A stretch of 64,000 nt of DNA from Enterobacter cloacae (GTDB taxonomy: Bacteria > Pseudomonadota > Gammaproteobacteria > Enterobacterales > Enterobacteriaceae), in contig NZ_JAALCJ010000007.1 in the NCBI RefSeq assembly GCF_011078175.1, forward strand, positions 1 through 64,000, in the 5' to 3' direction. Both the position numbers and the translations under genes were made by a program. The notes below the pieces were generated by a model. That model saw only the letters and a program-made list of their open reading frames with translations. It had not been told where the DNA came from and searched no databases. Shown here piece after piece: positions 56,523 through 64,000 of the stretch; the first letter of the stretch is position 1; each line of letters opens with the position of its first letter.

Positions 56523-56612
56523 GTTAACCCCATATGCCAGAAATGAAACAGGCGCTATTTTCAGCGCCTGAGAGAGAAACTTCAACGTTTAACGCAAAAA
56601 CATTCGAGCAGC

Positions 56613-57482
56613 TTAGAAAATATCGTTCAGCATAACGCCCACACCCACGCGGGTCTGGTTAAAGTTATAGTCGATCAGCGATTCGCCATACCCGCTATAC
56701 ACCTGAGTATAGAGACGAACGTGTTTCGTCACCGGGTAGCTCAGGCCCAGCTCTGCGCCGCCGTAGCCGGTATTCCAGTTGTACTGGCCTTTGGCGCTCA
56801 GCACCGCGTCACCCAGCTGATAGCCCACTTTAAGCTGATAGTAGCCCATGTATTTGGTGATATCCGGGTTGTCATCGGTGCTGCCCACCACGTACCACGG
56901 CTTCACTTCCACCATGAAATTGCCATTCTGCGCCATCAGACGCGTATAGACGCGGTTCCAGCTGCGTGAGGTGGGGTCGGAACGACCGTTGGAATCGTGG
57001 TTATAGCCCACCTCCACGTCTCGCAGCGTCCAGCCAGCAAACTCATAATCGGTGGCGAAGCCGAGGAACAGCTGCGGTTCATAGTTGGTTTCGCGAAACG
57101 GTGAAGATTCTCCGCTGTTGGAGAGCTGCCACCATGACTTCTGCGTGTAAGACGCGCCAAGTACCGAGTTCGGCCCCAGGATGCCGCGCCAGAACGGGAA
57201 GGCGAGGCTGAGCTGGAACTTCACCTCATCCTTACGCGCATTATCAGACCAGTTATAGGAGCTTATCGCCTCTTTGTTGAGATCGCTGGTCTGGGTGTAA
57301 ATCACGTAGTTTGTGTCATACGGGTACAACGTGAACGGATTGTCATGCTCCTGAAGCATATTGGCGATGATGCTGCCCTTAACGGCAGGTTTATCATGCA
57401 CCTCTTTGATCGTCGCTTCCTGCGCATATGCTGTGAGGGGCAGCGCAACCGCCGCCAGTAACCAACCCAGATACGTCCGCAT
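56613..57482 (-). CDS. pldA: Outer-membrane phospholipase A (OMPLA)
   Basis: A 289-residue precursor with a signal peptide ending LTAYA before QEATIKEV (about residue 20), and a twelve-stranded beta-barrel ending in Phe. The catalytic His and Ser are in YNHDSNGRSDPTSRSWNRV, with the supporting Asn further on. It dimerises with Ca2+ to hydrolyse phospholipids misplaced in the outer leaflet. It lies just upstream of recQ. Confidence 0.97.
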   Translation of the reverse strand: MRTYLGWLLAAVALPLTAYAQEATIKEVHDKPAVKGSIIANMLQEHDNPFTLYPYDTNYVIYTQTSDLNKEAISSYNWSDNARKDEVKFQLSLAFPFWRGILGPNSVLGASYTQKSWWQLSNSGESSPFRETNYEPQLFLGFATDYEFAGWTLRDVEVGYNHDSNGRSDPTSRSWNRVYTRLMAQNGNFMVEVKPWYVVGSTDDNPDITKYMGYYQLKVGYQLGDAVLSAKGQYNWNTGYGGAELGLSYPVTKHVRLYTQVYSGYGESLIDYNFNQTRVGVGVMLNDIF

Positions 57483-57642
57483 CGGTGGTGTTCTCCTGAA
57501 ATGGTGACATTTAATGAATAGTTTTGTCCGGGCATTCTACAGACTTCTGCGATAACTTCCGCTTCCTCGTTTCTTAAAGTGGCATTCCTTTATCCTGAAG
57601 CATAAAATCAACATTTTGTTAACAACAAGGATGCCACGTCAG

Positions 57643-58110
57643 ATGTCAGCCACACTCACCGCCGAAGAAACCTTAAAGCTCGTGGGCGAGATTTTTGTGT
57701 ACCACATGCCGTTCAACCGTGCACTGGGTCTTGAGCTGGAGCGATACGAAAAAGACTTCGCTCAGCTGAGTTTCAAGAATCAGCCAATGATGGTCGGTAA
57801 CTGGGCGCAAAGCATTTTGCACGGCGGGGTAATTGCCTCCGCGCTGGACGTGGCGGCCGGTCTGGTGTGCGTGGGCAGTACGCTGACGCGCCACGACACC
57901 ATCAACGAAGATGAGTTACGCCAGCGCCTGTCGCGCATGGGCACCATCGATTTACGCGTCGACTACCTGCGCCCGGGACGAGGAAACCGCTTTACCTGCA
58001 CCAGCAGCCTGCTGCGCGCCGGGAATAAAGTGGCCGTCGCCCGCGTTGAGCTGCATAACGAGGAGCAGGTTTATATCGCCAGCGCAACCGCCACTTATAT
58101 GGTGGGTTGA
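57643..58110 (+). CDS. yigI: Hotdog-fold acyl-CoA thioesterase YigI
   Basis: A 155-residue single-domain hotdog thioesterase. The family segment is [18 protein letters not shown], with the catalytic Asp in ALD. E. coli YigI hydrolyses medium- to long-chain acyl-CoA. The ATG at 57643 (MSATLTAEE) matches the E. coli start; an ATG at 57631 directly after AAGG is a possible alternative. It is followed by rarD after 51 bp. Confidence 0.93.
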   Translation: MSATLTAEETLKLVGEIFVYHMPFNRALGLELERYEKDFAQLSFKNQPMMVGNWAQSILHGGVIASALDVAAGLVCVGSTLTRHDTINEDELRQRLSRMGTIDLRVDYLRPGRGNRFTCTSSLLRAGNKVAVARVELHNEEQVYIASATATYMVG

Positions 58111-58161
58111 GACGGCAAATTCGGGTAAAATTACTTCACTTTTTTGTAACGGATTTTCCCG

Positions 58162-59058
58162 ATGGATGCTAAACAGACGCGGCAGGGCGTTTTACTCGCC
58201 CTTGCCGCTTATTTTATTTGGGGTATCGCACCGGCGTACTTCAAGCTTATCGCCTATGTCCCGGCGGACGAGATCCTCACTCACCGCGTCATCTGGTCGT
58301 TTTTCTTCATGATTGCGCTGATGAGCATCAGCCGTCAGTGGTCAGGCGTCAAAACGCTGCTGAAAACCCCGAAGAAGGTCTTCCTGCTCGCCCTCTCTGC
58401 GGTGCTGATTGGCGGAAACTGGCTGTTGTTTATCTGGGCGGTGAATAACCATCACATGCTCGAAGCCAGCCTGGGCTACTTTATTAACCCGCTGGTCAAT
58501 ATTTTGCTGGGAATGATTTTCCTCGGCGAGCGCTTTCGCAGGATGCAGTGGGTGGCGGTGATTCTGGCCTTCTGCGGCGTGCTGGTACAGCTGTGGACCT
58601 TCGGCTCACTGCCGGTTATCGCCCTCGGCCTGGCGTTCAGCTTTGCGTTTTACGGTCTGGTGCGTAAGAAAATCGCCGTGGAAGCGCAGACCGGAATGCT
58701 GTTTGAAACCCTGTGGCTGCTGCCGGTTGCTGCGATCTACCTGTTTGGCATTGCCGACAGCGCTACCAGCCACATGGGCAGCAACCCATGGTCGCTGAAC
58801 CTGATGCTGATGGCCGCGGGCGTGGTGACGACGATCCCCCTGCTGTGCTTCACCGGCGCGGCAACGCGTCTGCGTCTCTCCACGCTGGGCTTCTTCCAGT
58901 ACATTGGCCCGACGCTGATGTTCCTGCTGGCGGTGGTGTTTTACGGTGAGGTGCCGGGTGCGGATAAGATGGTGACCTTCGCCTTTATCTGGGTGGCACT
59001 GGCCATCTTTGTTGCGGATGCGATTTATACCCAGCGCAGGGCGCGCAAAGGGCTGTGA
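58162..59058 (+). CDS. rarD: EamA-family transporter RarD
   Basis: A 298-residue inner-membrane protein of the drug/metabolite transporter superfamily with about ten helices in two EamA repeats. The RarD hallmarks FIWGIAPAYFKL and NWLLFIWAVNNHHMLEASLGYFINPL are present. Its substrate is not known; the name comes from an old chloramphenicol-sensitivity proposal. In E. coli yigG and yigF lie between rarD and corA; here REP-rich DNA takes their place. Confidence 0.95.
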   Translation: MDAKQTRQGVLLALAAYFIWGIAPAYFKLIAYVPADEILTHRVIWSFFFMIALMSISRQWSGVKTLLKTPKKVFLLALSAVLIGGNWLLFIWAVNNHHMLEASLGYFINPLVNILLGMIFLGERFRRMQWVAVILAFCGVLVQLWTFGSLPVIALGLAFSFAFYGLVRKKIAVEAQTGMLFETLWLLPVAAIYLFGIADSATSHMGSNPWSLNLMLMAAGVVTTIPLLCFTGAATRLRLSTLGFFQYIGPTLMFLLAVVFYGEVPGADKMVTFAFIWVALAIFVADAIYTQRRARKGL

Positions 59059-59063
59059 TGTTG

Positions 59064-59103
59064 CCCTCACCCTAACCCTCTCCCACAGGGGAGAGGGTTC
59101 CCC
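59064..59103. repeat. REP palindrome A after rarD
   Basis: CCCTCACCC, then the hairpin CCCTCTCCC/GGGAGAGGG, then TTCCCC. Inverted relative to the copy at 59504-59529. Confidence 0.8.
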
Positions 59104-59400
59104 AGTAATTTGAAAGCAAAAGCGATAACGTTGCCTCAGAATAACTGAGGGCTTTCAGCGATGCCTCGGTCCGGCTGTAAATCGCTGAGGCGTTTCCTGT
59201 AGGCCGGGGCGAGGCGCAGGGATGCGCCGAGAGGGCGGGCTTTACAGGGATGTTACCTCCGCCCGTCCCCGATAAGCCGGAAGGAATAAGCCGAAGGCAC
59301 CGCGAAGCGGCGATTTTCCGCCGGAAGCCCGGGTCGCCAGGGTGGTGGCGACTGAGCCACCCTGGCACGTTCACCGGTCATGTCGTGACAGAGTAGCAAG
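59072..59400 (-). pseudogene. Possible remnant of a small phage-type gene (Icd-like/ASH-like)
   Basis: On the minus strand one frame reads MTGERARVAQSPPPWRPGLP and then FAVPSAYSFRLIGDGRR before a stop near 59253. Another frame continues without a break in sense, as NIPVKPALSAHPCASPRPTG, to about 59072. A single-base frameshift would join them into one protein of about 110 residues. The wording resembles small host-inhibition (Icd-like/ASH) proteins of enterobacterial prophages as I remember them; no match was checked. No ribosome site or phage genes are nearby. Confidence 0.3.
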
Positions 59401-59440
59401 GAACATAAAGTGAACGGAATGACCACCAGAGCCGTATGTT

Positions 59441-59478
59441 CCCCCTCACCCCAGCCCTCTCCCTCAAGGGAGAGGGGG
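59441..59478. repeat. REP palindrome A in the rarD-corA interval
   Basis: CCCCCTCACCCC tail followed by the hairpin CCCTCTCCCTC/AAGGGAGAGGGGG. Second of three copies between rarD and corA. Confidence 0.8.
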
Positions 59479-59503
59479 CCGTCTGTGCAGGCATTATTTT
59501 GTG

Positions 59504-59568
59504 GGGAACCCTCTCCCACAGGGAGAGGGAATTCGATCGTAGGGCGGGTAAGCGCAGCGCCACCCGCC
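59504..59568. repeat. Composite REP element (A then B) next to corA
   Basis: The hairpin CCCTCTCCCACAGGGAGAGGG (59510-59529 core) is followed by GGCGGGTAAGCGCAGCGCC and ACCCGCC (59541-59568). Same A-B order as at 16902-16972. It ends 6 bp from the corA stop and may act as the corA 3' boundary. Confidence 0.75.
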
Positions 59569-59574
59569 AGATTT

Positions 59575-60525
59575 TTACAGCCAGTTCCGGCGTTTAAAAT
59601 ACAGATACGGCGCCAGCCCGGCGAGGATCATAAAGATAATCGCCCCCGGGTAGCCAAAGCTCCACTTCAGCTCCGGCATAAACTCGAAGTTCATCCCGTA
59701 GCTCGACGCTACCAGCGTCGGCGGCAGGAACACCACGGATACCACCGAGAAGATCTTGATAATGCGGTTCTGCTCGATGTTGATAAAGCCCATCGCCGCC
59801 TGCATCAGGAAGTTAACCTTCTGGAACAGGGATTCGTTGTGCGGCAGCAGGGATTCGATATCGCGTAAGATCTCACGCGCCTGCTCCAGCTGACCGCCCG
59901 GCAGACGCGCCTTGCGCACCAGGAAGTTCAGCGCGCGCTGGGTATCCATCAGACACAAACGCACCTTCCAGCCGATATCTTCCAGCTCAGCCAGCGTGGA
60001 CAACGCTTCGTCGTACTCATCGCCCTGATGGCCTTCCATGATCACGCGGCTCAGCTTTTCCAGGTCGCTGTAGATGTTTTCGATTTCATCCGCCAGCTGT
60101 TCGATTTTGGTTTCGAACAGATCCAGCAGCAGCTCATAGGCGTTGCCGTCCATCATCGCCTGGCTGCGGGCGCGCATACGGTAGAGACGAAACGCAGGCA
60201 GTTCGCGCTCGCGCAGGGTGAACAGGCGGCCATCACGGATGGTAAACGCCACGGTGGAGTTCCCCGCGTGGTCTTCGGCATCTTCGAAAAAGAAGAAGGA
60301 GTGAATGTGCAGGCCGTCTTCGTCTTCAAAAAAACGGGCGGATGCTTCGATGTCTTCCAGTTCCGGGCGCGTCGCCAGGCTTTGCCCCAGTTCAGATTGT
60401 ACGCGAAGGCGCTCATCGTCGTCCGGCTCGACCAGATCCACCCATACGGCATCAATGAGGGGCTGTGACTCTTCGGCTTCAAGCCGAGTCAGTCGGTTAT
60501 TTTCGAGTTGAAATGCGCTCAACAT
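59575..60525 (-). CDS. corA: Magnesium/cobalt transporter CorA
   Basis: A 316-residue pentameric inner-membrane Mg2+ channel, almost identical to E. coli CorA. A large acidic N-terminal cytosolic funnel and long helices precede two C-terminal TM segments (about 260-280 and 292-312). The signature [11 protein letters not shown] (GMN motif) lies between the two. The ATG at 60525 has GGGAG 8 nt upstream; the frame continuing to 60573 was rejected. A leader with a short ORF lies upstream. Confidence 0.97.
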   Translation of the reverse strand: MLSAFQLENNRLTRLEAEESQPLIDAVWVDLVEPDDDERLRVQSELGQSLATRPELEDIEASARFFEDEDGLHIHSFFFFEDAEDHAGNSTVAFTIRDGRLFTLRERELPAFRLYRMRARSQAMMDGNAYELLLDLFETKIEQLADEIENIYSDLEKLSRVIMEGHQGDEYDEALSTLAELEDIGWKVRLCLMDTQRALNFLVRKARLPGGQLEQAREILRDIESLLPHNESLFQKVNFLMQAAMGFINIEQNRIIKIFSVVSVVFLPPTLVASSYGMNFEFMPELKWSFGYPGAIIFMILAGLAPYLYFKRRNWL

Positions 60526-60675
60526 GACCGGGACTCCCAATGCAAAAAATATCGGACAGTTCGGTGGGCACACAGAAACAAATTGGGTTTCAGACCATTA
60601 AACAGCCTGACTCAGCGCGACGGGAATGATGCAGTCGCTGACAACCACTAAGGCCATCAGCAAGAGGAGATAGCC

Positions 60676-60732
60676 TTAGGAGTTGTTCCTGGATGACAGG
60701 GAATTGAGCCAGTATCTACTGGGTGTGTCCAA
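60676..60732 (-). CDS. corL: corL-like leader peptide
   Basis: An 18-codon frame starting at TTG 60732, reading MDTPSRYWLNSLSSRNNS, with GAGG 9 nt upstream. It lies wholly in the corA leader, downstream of the predicted start site. The larger frame containing it begins upstream of the promoter and cannot be fully transcribed from it. Identity with Salmonella corL is by position only. Confidence 0.45.
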   Translation of the reverse strand: MDTPSRYWLNSLSSRNNS

Positions 60733-60764
60733 GGCGAATGTCCTCTTAGCGTAATCGTGCGCGC

Positions 60765-60794
60765 ATGTTACGCCAGCAGTAACAGTGGCGTCAA
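60765..60794 (-). promoter_or_regulatory. corA promoter
   Basis: -35 TTGACG (60789-60794), 18-bp spacer, -10 TAACAT (60765-60770), about 240 nt upstream of the corA ATG. Confidence 0.6.
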
Positions 60795-60881
60795 CACGCA
60801 ACGGAACGCTGAAGGGCATTAATTGACCTTCAACGTATAAGGCTAGCAGATTATTACAAAATAGTGATATTTTTCTGAAAG

Positions 60882-63044
60882 TTACACACTTTCCAGCTTG
60901 GCATAGGCTGCCACCAGCCATTTGATCCCCTGCCCCTGGAACGCCACCTGCAAACGGCTGTGCTCGCCGCTGCCTTCCAGGTTGACGATGGTGCCTTCGC
61001 CAAACTTCGAGTGGCGCACGCGCTGGCCCAGCTTGTAACCGGTGTCGGTTTCAGAGATCGGCGAGCCCATACGCTGATGGCTGACCGGACGGCTGATGCT
61101 GGCGCGCAGGCGCACTTCTTCCACGCACTCCTCCGGCAGCTCGCCGATAAAGCGCGACGGACGGTGATATACCTCTTTTCCGTACAGGCGGCGGGTTTCC
61201 GCGTAGGTCAGGGTCAGCTTCTGCATCGCACGCGTCACGCCTACGTAAGCCAGACGACGCTCCTCTTCCAGACGCCCGCCTTCATCCAGCGACATCTGGC
61301 TCGGGAACATCCCTTCTTCCATCCCGACGATAAATACCTGCGGGAACTCCAGCCCTTTTGCGGAGTGCAGCGTCATCAGCTGAACCGCATCCTGCCAGGT
61401 ATCGGCCTGCCCTTCACCTGCCTCCAGCGCGGCGTGAGAGAGGAATGCCTGCAACGGCATCAGGTCTTCGTCTTCTTCGTTGTAGCTGAACTGGCGCGTT
61501 GCCGTCACCAGTTCCTCTAAGTTCTCAATACGGGTCTGGCCCTTCTCGCCTTTTTCCTGCTCGTACATGGTGCGCAGGCCGGAATCTTTGATTACCCGGT
61601 CGGTCTGGACGTGCAGCGGCATGTCGGCCGTTTCCTGCGCCAGCGCGTCGATTAACTCCAGGAAGCGCTGCAATGCGCTGGCGGCACGCCCGGCGAGGGC
61701 TTTTTCCTGTAACAGCTCGCGGCACGCCTGCCACAACGTGAGCTGACGATCGCGCGAGGCCTGACGCACCACGTCCAGCGTACGATCGCCGATGCCGCGC
61801 GTCGGCGTGTTCACCACGCGCTCAAACGCCGCGTCGTCGTTACGGTTGGCAATCAGGCGCAGATACGAGAGCGCATCTTTGATCTCCTGACGCTCGAAGA
61901 AGCGCATACCGCCATAAATGCGGTACGGCATGCTCACCTGCAACAGCGCCTCTTCCAGCACGCGCGACTGGGCGTTGCTGCGATAGAGAATCGCACACTG
62001 CTCCAGCGCGCCGCCGTTCTCCTGCCAGGTTTTAATGCGATTCACCACGAAGCGCGCTTCGTCGAGTTCGTTAAACGCACAGTAGATAGAGATCGGTTCG
62101 CCGTCGATGCCGTCGGTCCACAGCTTTTTACCCAGACGCCCGTTGTTGTTCTCAATCAGGGCGTTGGCCGCGCTCAGAATGTTGCTGGTTGAGCGGTAGT
62201 TCTGCTCCAGACGGATGGTTTGCGCGCCGGGGAAATCGTTGAGGAAGCGCTGGATGTTCTCCACCTGCGCGCCGCGCCAGCCGTAGATAGACTGGTCGTC
62301 ATCGCCGACGATCATCACCTTGCCGGTATCCCCGGCCAGCAGGCGGATCCACGCGTACTGGATATTGTTGGTATCCTGGAATTCGTCCACCAGGATGTTG
62401 GTGAAGCGTTCACGGTAGTGTTGAAGGATATGCGGTTTGTTCAGCCACAGCTCGTGGGCGCGCAGCAGCAGCTCGGCGAAATCCACCAGACCGGCGCGAT
62501 CGCACGCTTCCTGATAGGCCTTGTAGACGTTCTGCCAGGTCTGCTCGACCGGATTACCGAAGCTCTGGATATGATGCGGGCGCAGCCCTTCGTCTTTCTG
62601 ACCGTTGATATACCACATCGCCTGACGCGGCGGCCACTGCTTCTCATCAAGGTTCATCGCCTTGATCAGGCGTTTCAGCAGGCGAAGCTGATCTTCGCTG
62701 TCAAGGATCTGGAAGTCCTGCGGCAGGTTAGCGTCCATATGGTGCGCGCGCAGCAGACGGTGCGCCAGGCCGTGGAAGGTGCCAACCCACATGCCGCCCT
62801 GGCTGGTGCCCATCAGCTGTGCGATACGGTGGCGCATCTCTGCCGCCGCCTTGTTGGTGAACGTCACGGCCATAATTGAGTACGGCGAGCAGTTCTCCAC
62901 GCTCTGTAGCCAGGCGATGCGGTGAACCAGCACGCGCGTCTTACCACTGCCCGCTCCAGCCAGTACCAGCAGGTTTGTACGCGAGGCGGCAACCGCGTCA
63001 CGCTGTTTATCATTAAGGCTGTCGAGCAGGTAAGAAACGTCCAT
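60882..63044 (-). CDS. uvrD: DNA helicase II (UvrD)
   Basis: A 720-residue superfamily 1A 3'-5' helicase for nucleotide excision repair, mismatch repair and clearing of RecA filaments and stalled polymerase. Motifs: Walker A AGAGSGKT (about 29-36), GTFHGLAHRLLR, Walker B VDEFQDTN, DDDQSIYGWRGA, QNYRSTSNIL and the C-terminal VGVTRAM. The disordered C-terminal linker ends in a Tudor-like domain (KFGEGTIVNLEGSGEHSRLQVAF). The ATG at 63044 gives the E. coli start MDVSYLLDSLN. A LexA box precedes it. Confidence 0.97.
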   Translation of the reverse strand: MDVSYLLDSLNDKQRDAVAASRTNLLVLAGAGSGKTRVLVHRIAWLQSVENCSPYSIMAVTFTNKAAAEMRHRIAQLMGTSQGGMWVGTFHGLAHRLLRAHHMDANLPQDFQILDSEDQLRLLKRLIKAMNLDEKQWPPRQAMWYINGQKDEGLRPHHIQSFGNPVEQTWQNVYKAYQEACDRAGLVDFAELLLRAHELWLNKPHILQHYRERFTNILVDEFQDTNNIQYAWIRLLAGDTGKVMIVGDDDQSIYGWRGAQVENIQRFLNDFPGAQTIRLEQNYRSTSNILSAANALIENNNGRLGKKLWTDGIDGEPISIYCAFNELDEARFVVNRIKTWQENGGALEQCAILYRSNAQSRVLEEALLQVSMPYRIYGGMRFFERQEIKDALSYLRLIANRNDDAAFERVVNTPTRGIGDRTLDVVRQASRDRQLTLWQACRELLQEKALAGRAASALQRFLELIDALAQETADMPLHVQTDRVIKDSGLRTMYEQEKGEKGQTRIENLEELVTATRQFSYNEEDEDLMPLQAFLSHAALEAGEGQADTWQDAVQLMTLHSAKGLEFPQVFIVGMEEGMFPSQMSLDEGGRLEEERRLAYVGVTRAMQKLTLTYAETRRLYGKEVYHRPSRFIGELPEECVEEVRLRASISRPVSHQRMGSPISETDTGYKLGQRVRHSKFGEGTIVNLEGSGEHSRLQVAFQGQGIKWLVAAYAKLESV

Positions 63045-63095
63045 TGGCACCGTCACGTCATGTCGGGCAGGCAAATGTTTCCATTCGCCAAAACC

Positions 63096-63111
63096 CTGTT
63101 AATTTATACAG
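63096..63111. promoter_or_regulatory. LexA box of uvrD
   Basis: CTGTTAATTTATACAG is a CTG-N10-CAG SOS box, 52-67 bp upstream of the uvrD ATG. It is the expected SOS control of uvrD. Confidence 0.85.
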
Positions 63112-63123
63112 AACAATTGATGA

Positions 63124-63840
63124 TTATATCAGCGTCGTGAGGGATGCCAACCGTGAAATTTCCACGTGCGGCAGAAGACGGCTGTCCGGGGTAATCATCA
63201 GATCGGCGTTTTCCGGCTTGACCCAGCAGGCCTGCATGCCGCAGCGGATCGCCCCGGCGACGTCCGTGGTCAGGTCATCGCCCACGTGCAGGATCTCACC
63301 GAGCGGCAAATCCAGTTTTTCCGCTGCCAGATGATACATATCGTTGAACGGCTTCGAGCGTCCGTGCGGACCCGCGCGCAACACGAACTGAAAATAGTTC
63401 CCCAGACCAAACAGTTCAGGCTGAGCGTTGCCGTTGGTGATGGCCACCAGCGGCCACTTTTCGGCGAGCTTCGCCAGCGTGTCGTGAGTCTCCTGCGGTA
63501 CGTCGATCCGGCTGCGCCATTTGGCGAAGTTTTCCATGGCCGCTTCAGCTCCGGTGGCCGCATCCTGCGGGCTTAGGCCAGCATTAAGCATCGCCTGCTC
63601 AACCGCACGGCGGCGCCATTCGGTCACGTCATGATAAATGTCCGGCTCGGTTTCCCGCAGGGACTGACGCAGCGTCTGGAAGTCTTTATTCTGCATCGTC
63701 TTTAGCGCAGGATGGTAGTTCTGCACAAACGCCAGCGACTCCTGCTCGGTACGCAGGATCACTGGGCGGTTGTCATAAAGGGTGTCATCAAGGTCAAACG
63801 TCAGGGCTGAGATCTGACCAAGTGGGCGGTAAAAACGCAT
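63124..63840 (-). CDS. yigB: HAD phosphatase YigB (flavin biosynthesis)
   Basis: A 238-residue haloacid-dehalogenase phosphatase. E. coli YigB removes the phosphate of 5-amino-6-(5-phosphoribitylamino)uracil in riboflavin synthesis. Motif I is [10 protein letters not shown], motif II AITNGN, the motif III Lys is in [10 protein letters not shown] and motif IV is [10 protein letters not shown]. Its ATG shares one base with the xerC stop (TAATG), so the two genes are translationally coupled. Confidence 0.95.
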   Translation of the reverse strand: MRFYRPLGQISALTFDLDDTLYDNRPVILRTEQESLAFVQNYHPALKTMQNKDFQTLRQSLRETEPDIYHDVTEWRRRAVEQAMLNAGLSPQDAATGAEAAMENFAKWRSRIDVPQETHDTLAKLAEKWPLVAITNGNAQPELFGLGNYFQFVLRAGPHGRSKPFNDMYHLAAEKLDLPLGEILHVGDDLTTDVAGAIRCGMQACWVKPENADLMITPDSRLLPHVEISRLASLTTLI

Positions 63841-64000
63841 TATTTCCCCCGTTTGGCGCGTGGATGCGCCGCGTCGTACACCGAGGCAAGGTGTTGGAAG
63901 TCTAAGTGGGTATAGATTTGGGTGGTCGACAAATTGGCGTGACCAAGCAGCTCCTGTACGCCGCGCAGGTCGCCGCTTGATTCCAGCATGTGCGTCGCAA
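63840..64000 (-). CDS. xerC: Tyrosine recombinase XerC, C-terminal part
   Basis: The last 52-53 codons of XerC, cut by the right edge of the window. XerC with XerD resolves chromosome dimers at dif. Visible are [19 protein letters not shown], with the catalytic His of LLGH, and the nucleophile Tyr in TQIYTHLDF, ending HPRAKRGK. Operon order xerC-yigB-uvrD agrees with E. coli. Confidence 0.95.

Larger units (their letters stand above)
60526..60881 (-). promoter_or_regulatory. corA leader region
   Basis: A 356-bp interval between uvrD and corA. It contains the corA promoter, a leader of about 230 nt with a short ORF (corL-like) and a CTAAGGC/GCCTTAG stem. In Salmonella this leader controls Rho-dependent termination in response to Mg2+ through corL translation; the same is inferred here. 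Confidence 0.6.

Noticed and set aside
56523..56585. 21-residue N-terminal extension of RecQ that looks like a hydrophobic leader
   Set aside because: RecQ is cytosolic. The GTG at 56522 has a good ribosome site and gives the E. coli length.

Overview
The window is chromosomal DNA of an Enterobacteriaceae species, most likely Enterobacter (cloacae complex) or a near relative such as Lelliottia. Almost every housekeeping gene is a close homologue of an E. coli gene in a recognisable E. coli neighbourhood. The accessory islands (a 2-ketogluconate cluster, a glycoside phosphorylase/ABC-transport cluster, an extra ABC-F gene) and the REP palindromes built on CCCTCTCCC and GTAAGCGCAGCGCCACC fit Enterobacter better than E. 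coli. All gene identities rest on reading the translations against remembered family sequences; no search was run.

Region 1 (1-2122): the 5' end of tufB, the tRNA operon thrU-tyrU-glyT-thrT and divergent coaA. Region 2 (2165-24090): the dipeptide permease dppABCDF, a proline tRNA with anticodon UGG where E. coli has proK (CGG), then eptB, yhjX, a shortened yhjY, tag, yiaC, bisC and yiaD. A five-gene 2-ketogluconate cluster follows (PtxS-type LacI repressor, kguE, kguK, kguT, ghrB/kguD), then cspA, yiaF and yiaG. Region 3 (24129-25748): an ABC-F ATPase outside the four E. coli ABC-F types.

Region 4 (25966-37830): the fre-ubiD / rfaH / tatABCD / ubiE-ubiJ-ubiB / rmuC / udp / dlhH block, in inverted orientation relative to E. 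coli. Region 5 (37872-47224): a 9.4-kb carbohydrate cluster inserted between dlhH and metE. It encodes a GH130 mannoside phosphorylase-like enzyme, a GH13 alpha-glucosidase-like enzyme, two ABC permeases, a lipoprotein binding protein, a divergent LacI repressor, a phosphohexomutase and the ABC ATPase. Together they form an import, phosphorolysis/hydrolysis and sugar-1-P to sugar-6-P route; this is the best candidate for an undescribed system here. Region 6 (47257-64000): metE/metR, bioP, yigL, pldB, rhtB/rhtC, recQ, pldA, yigI, rarD, a REP-rich interval with a possible phage-type gene remnant, corA with its leader peptide, uvrD, yigB and the 3' end of xerC.

Compared with E. coli, the tufB-coaA and fre-xerC blocks are inverted while the dppF-yiaG block between them is not, so the 22-kb dpp block lies between two synteny junctions (coaA|dppF and yiaG|ABC-F-fre). 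Several control sites can be read directly: a PtxS-like palindrome at kguE, two YpdB-type repeats at yhjX, two CRP sites 52 bp apart between udp and dlhH, met boxes at metE/metR, a LexA box at uvrD, the cspA cold-shock leader, and paired CG-centred operators beside the carbohydrate LacI gene. No insertion sequence, integrase or CRISPR array was seen.
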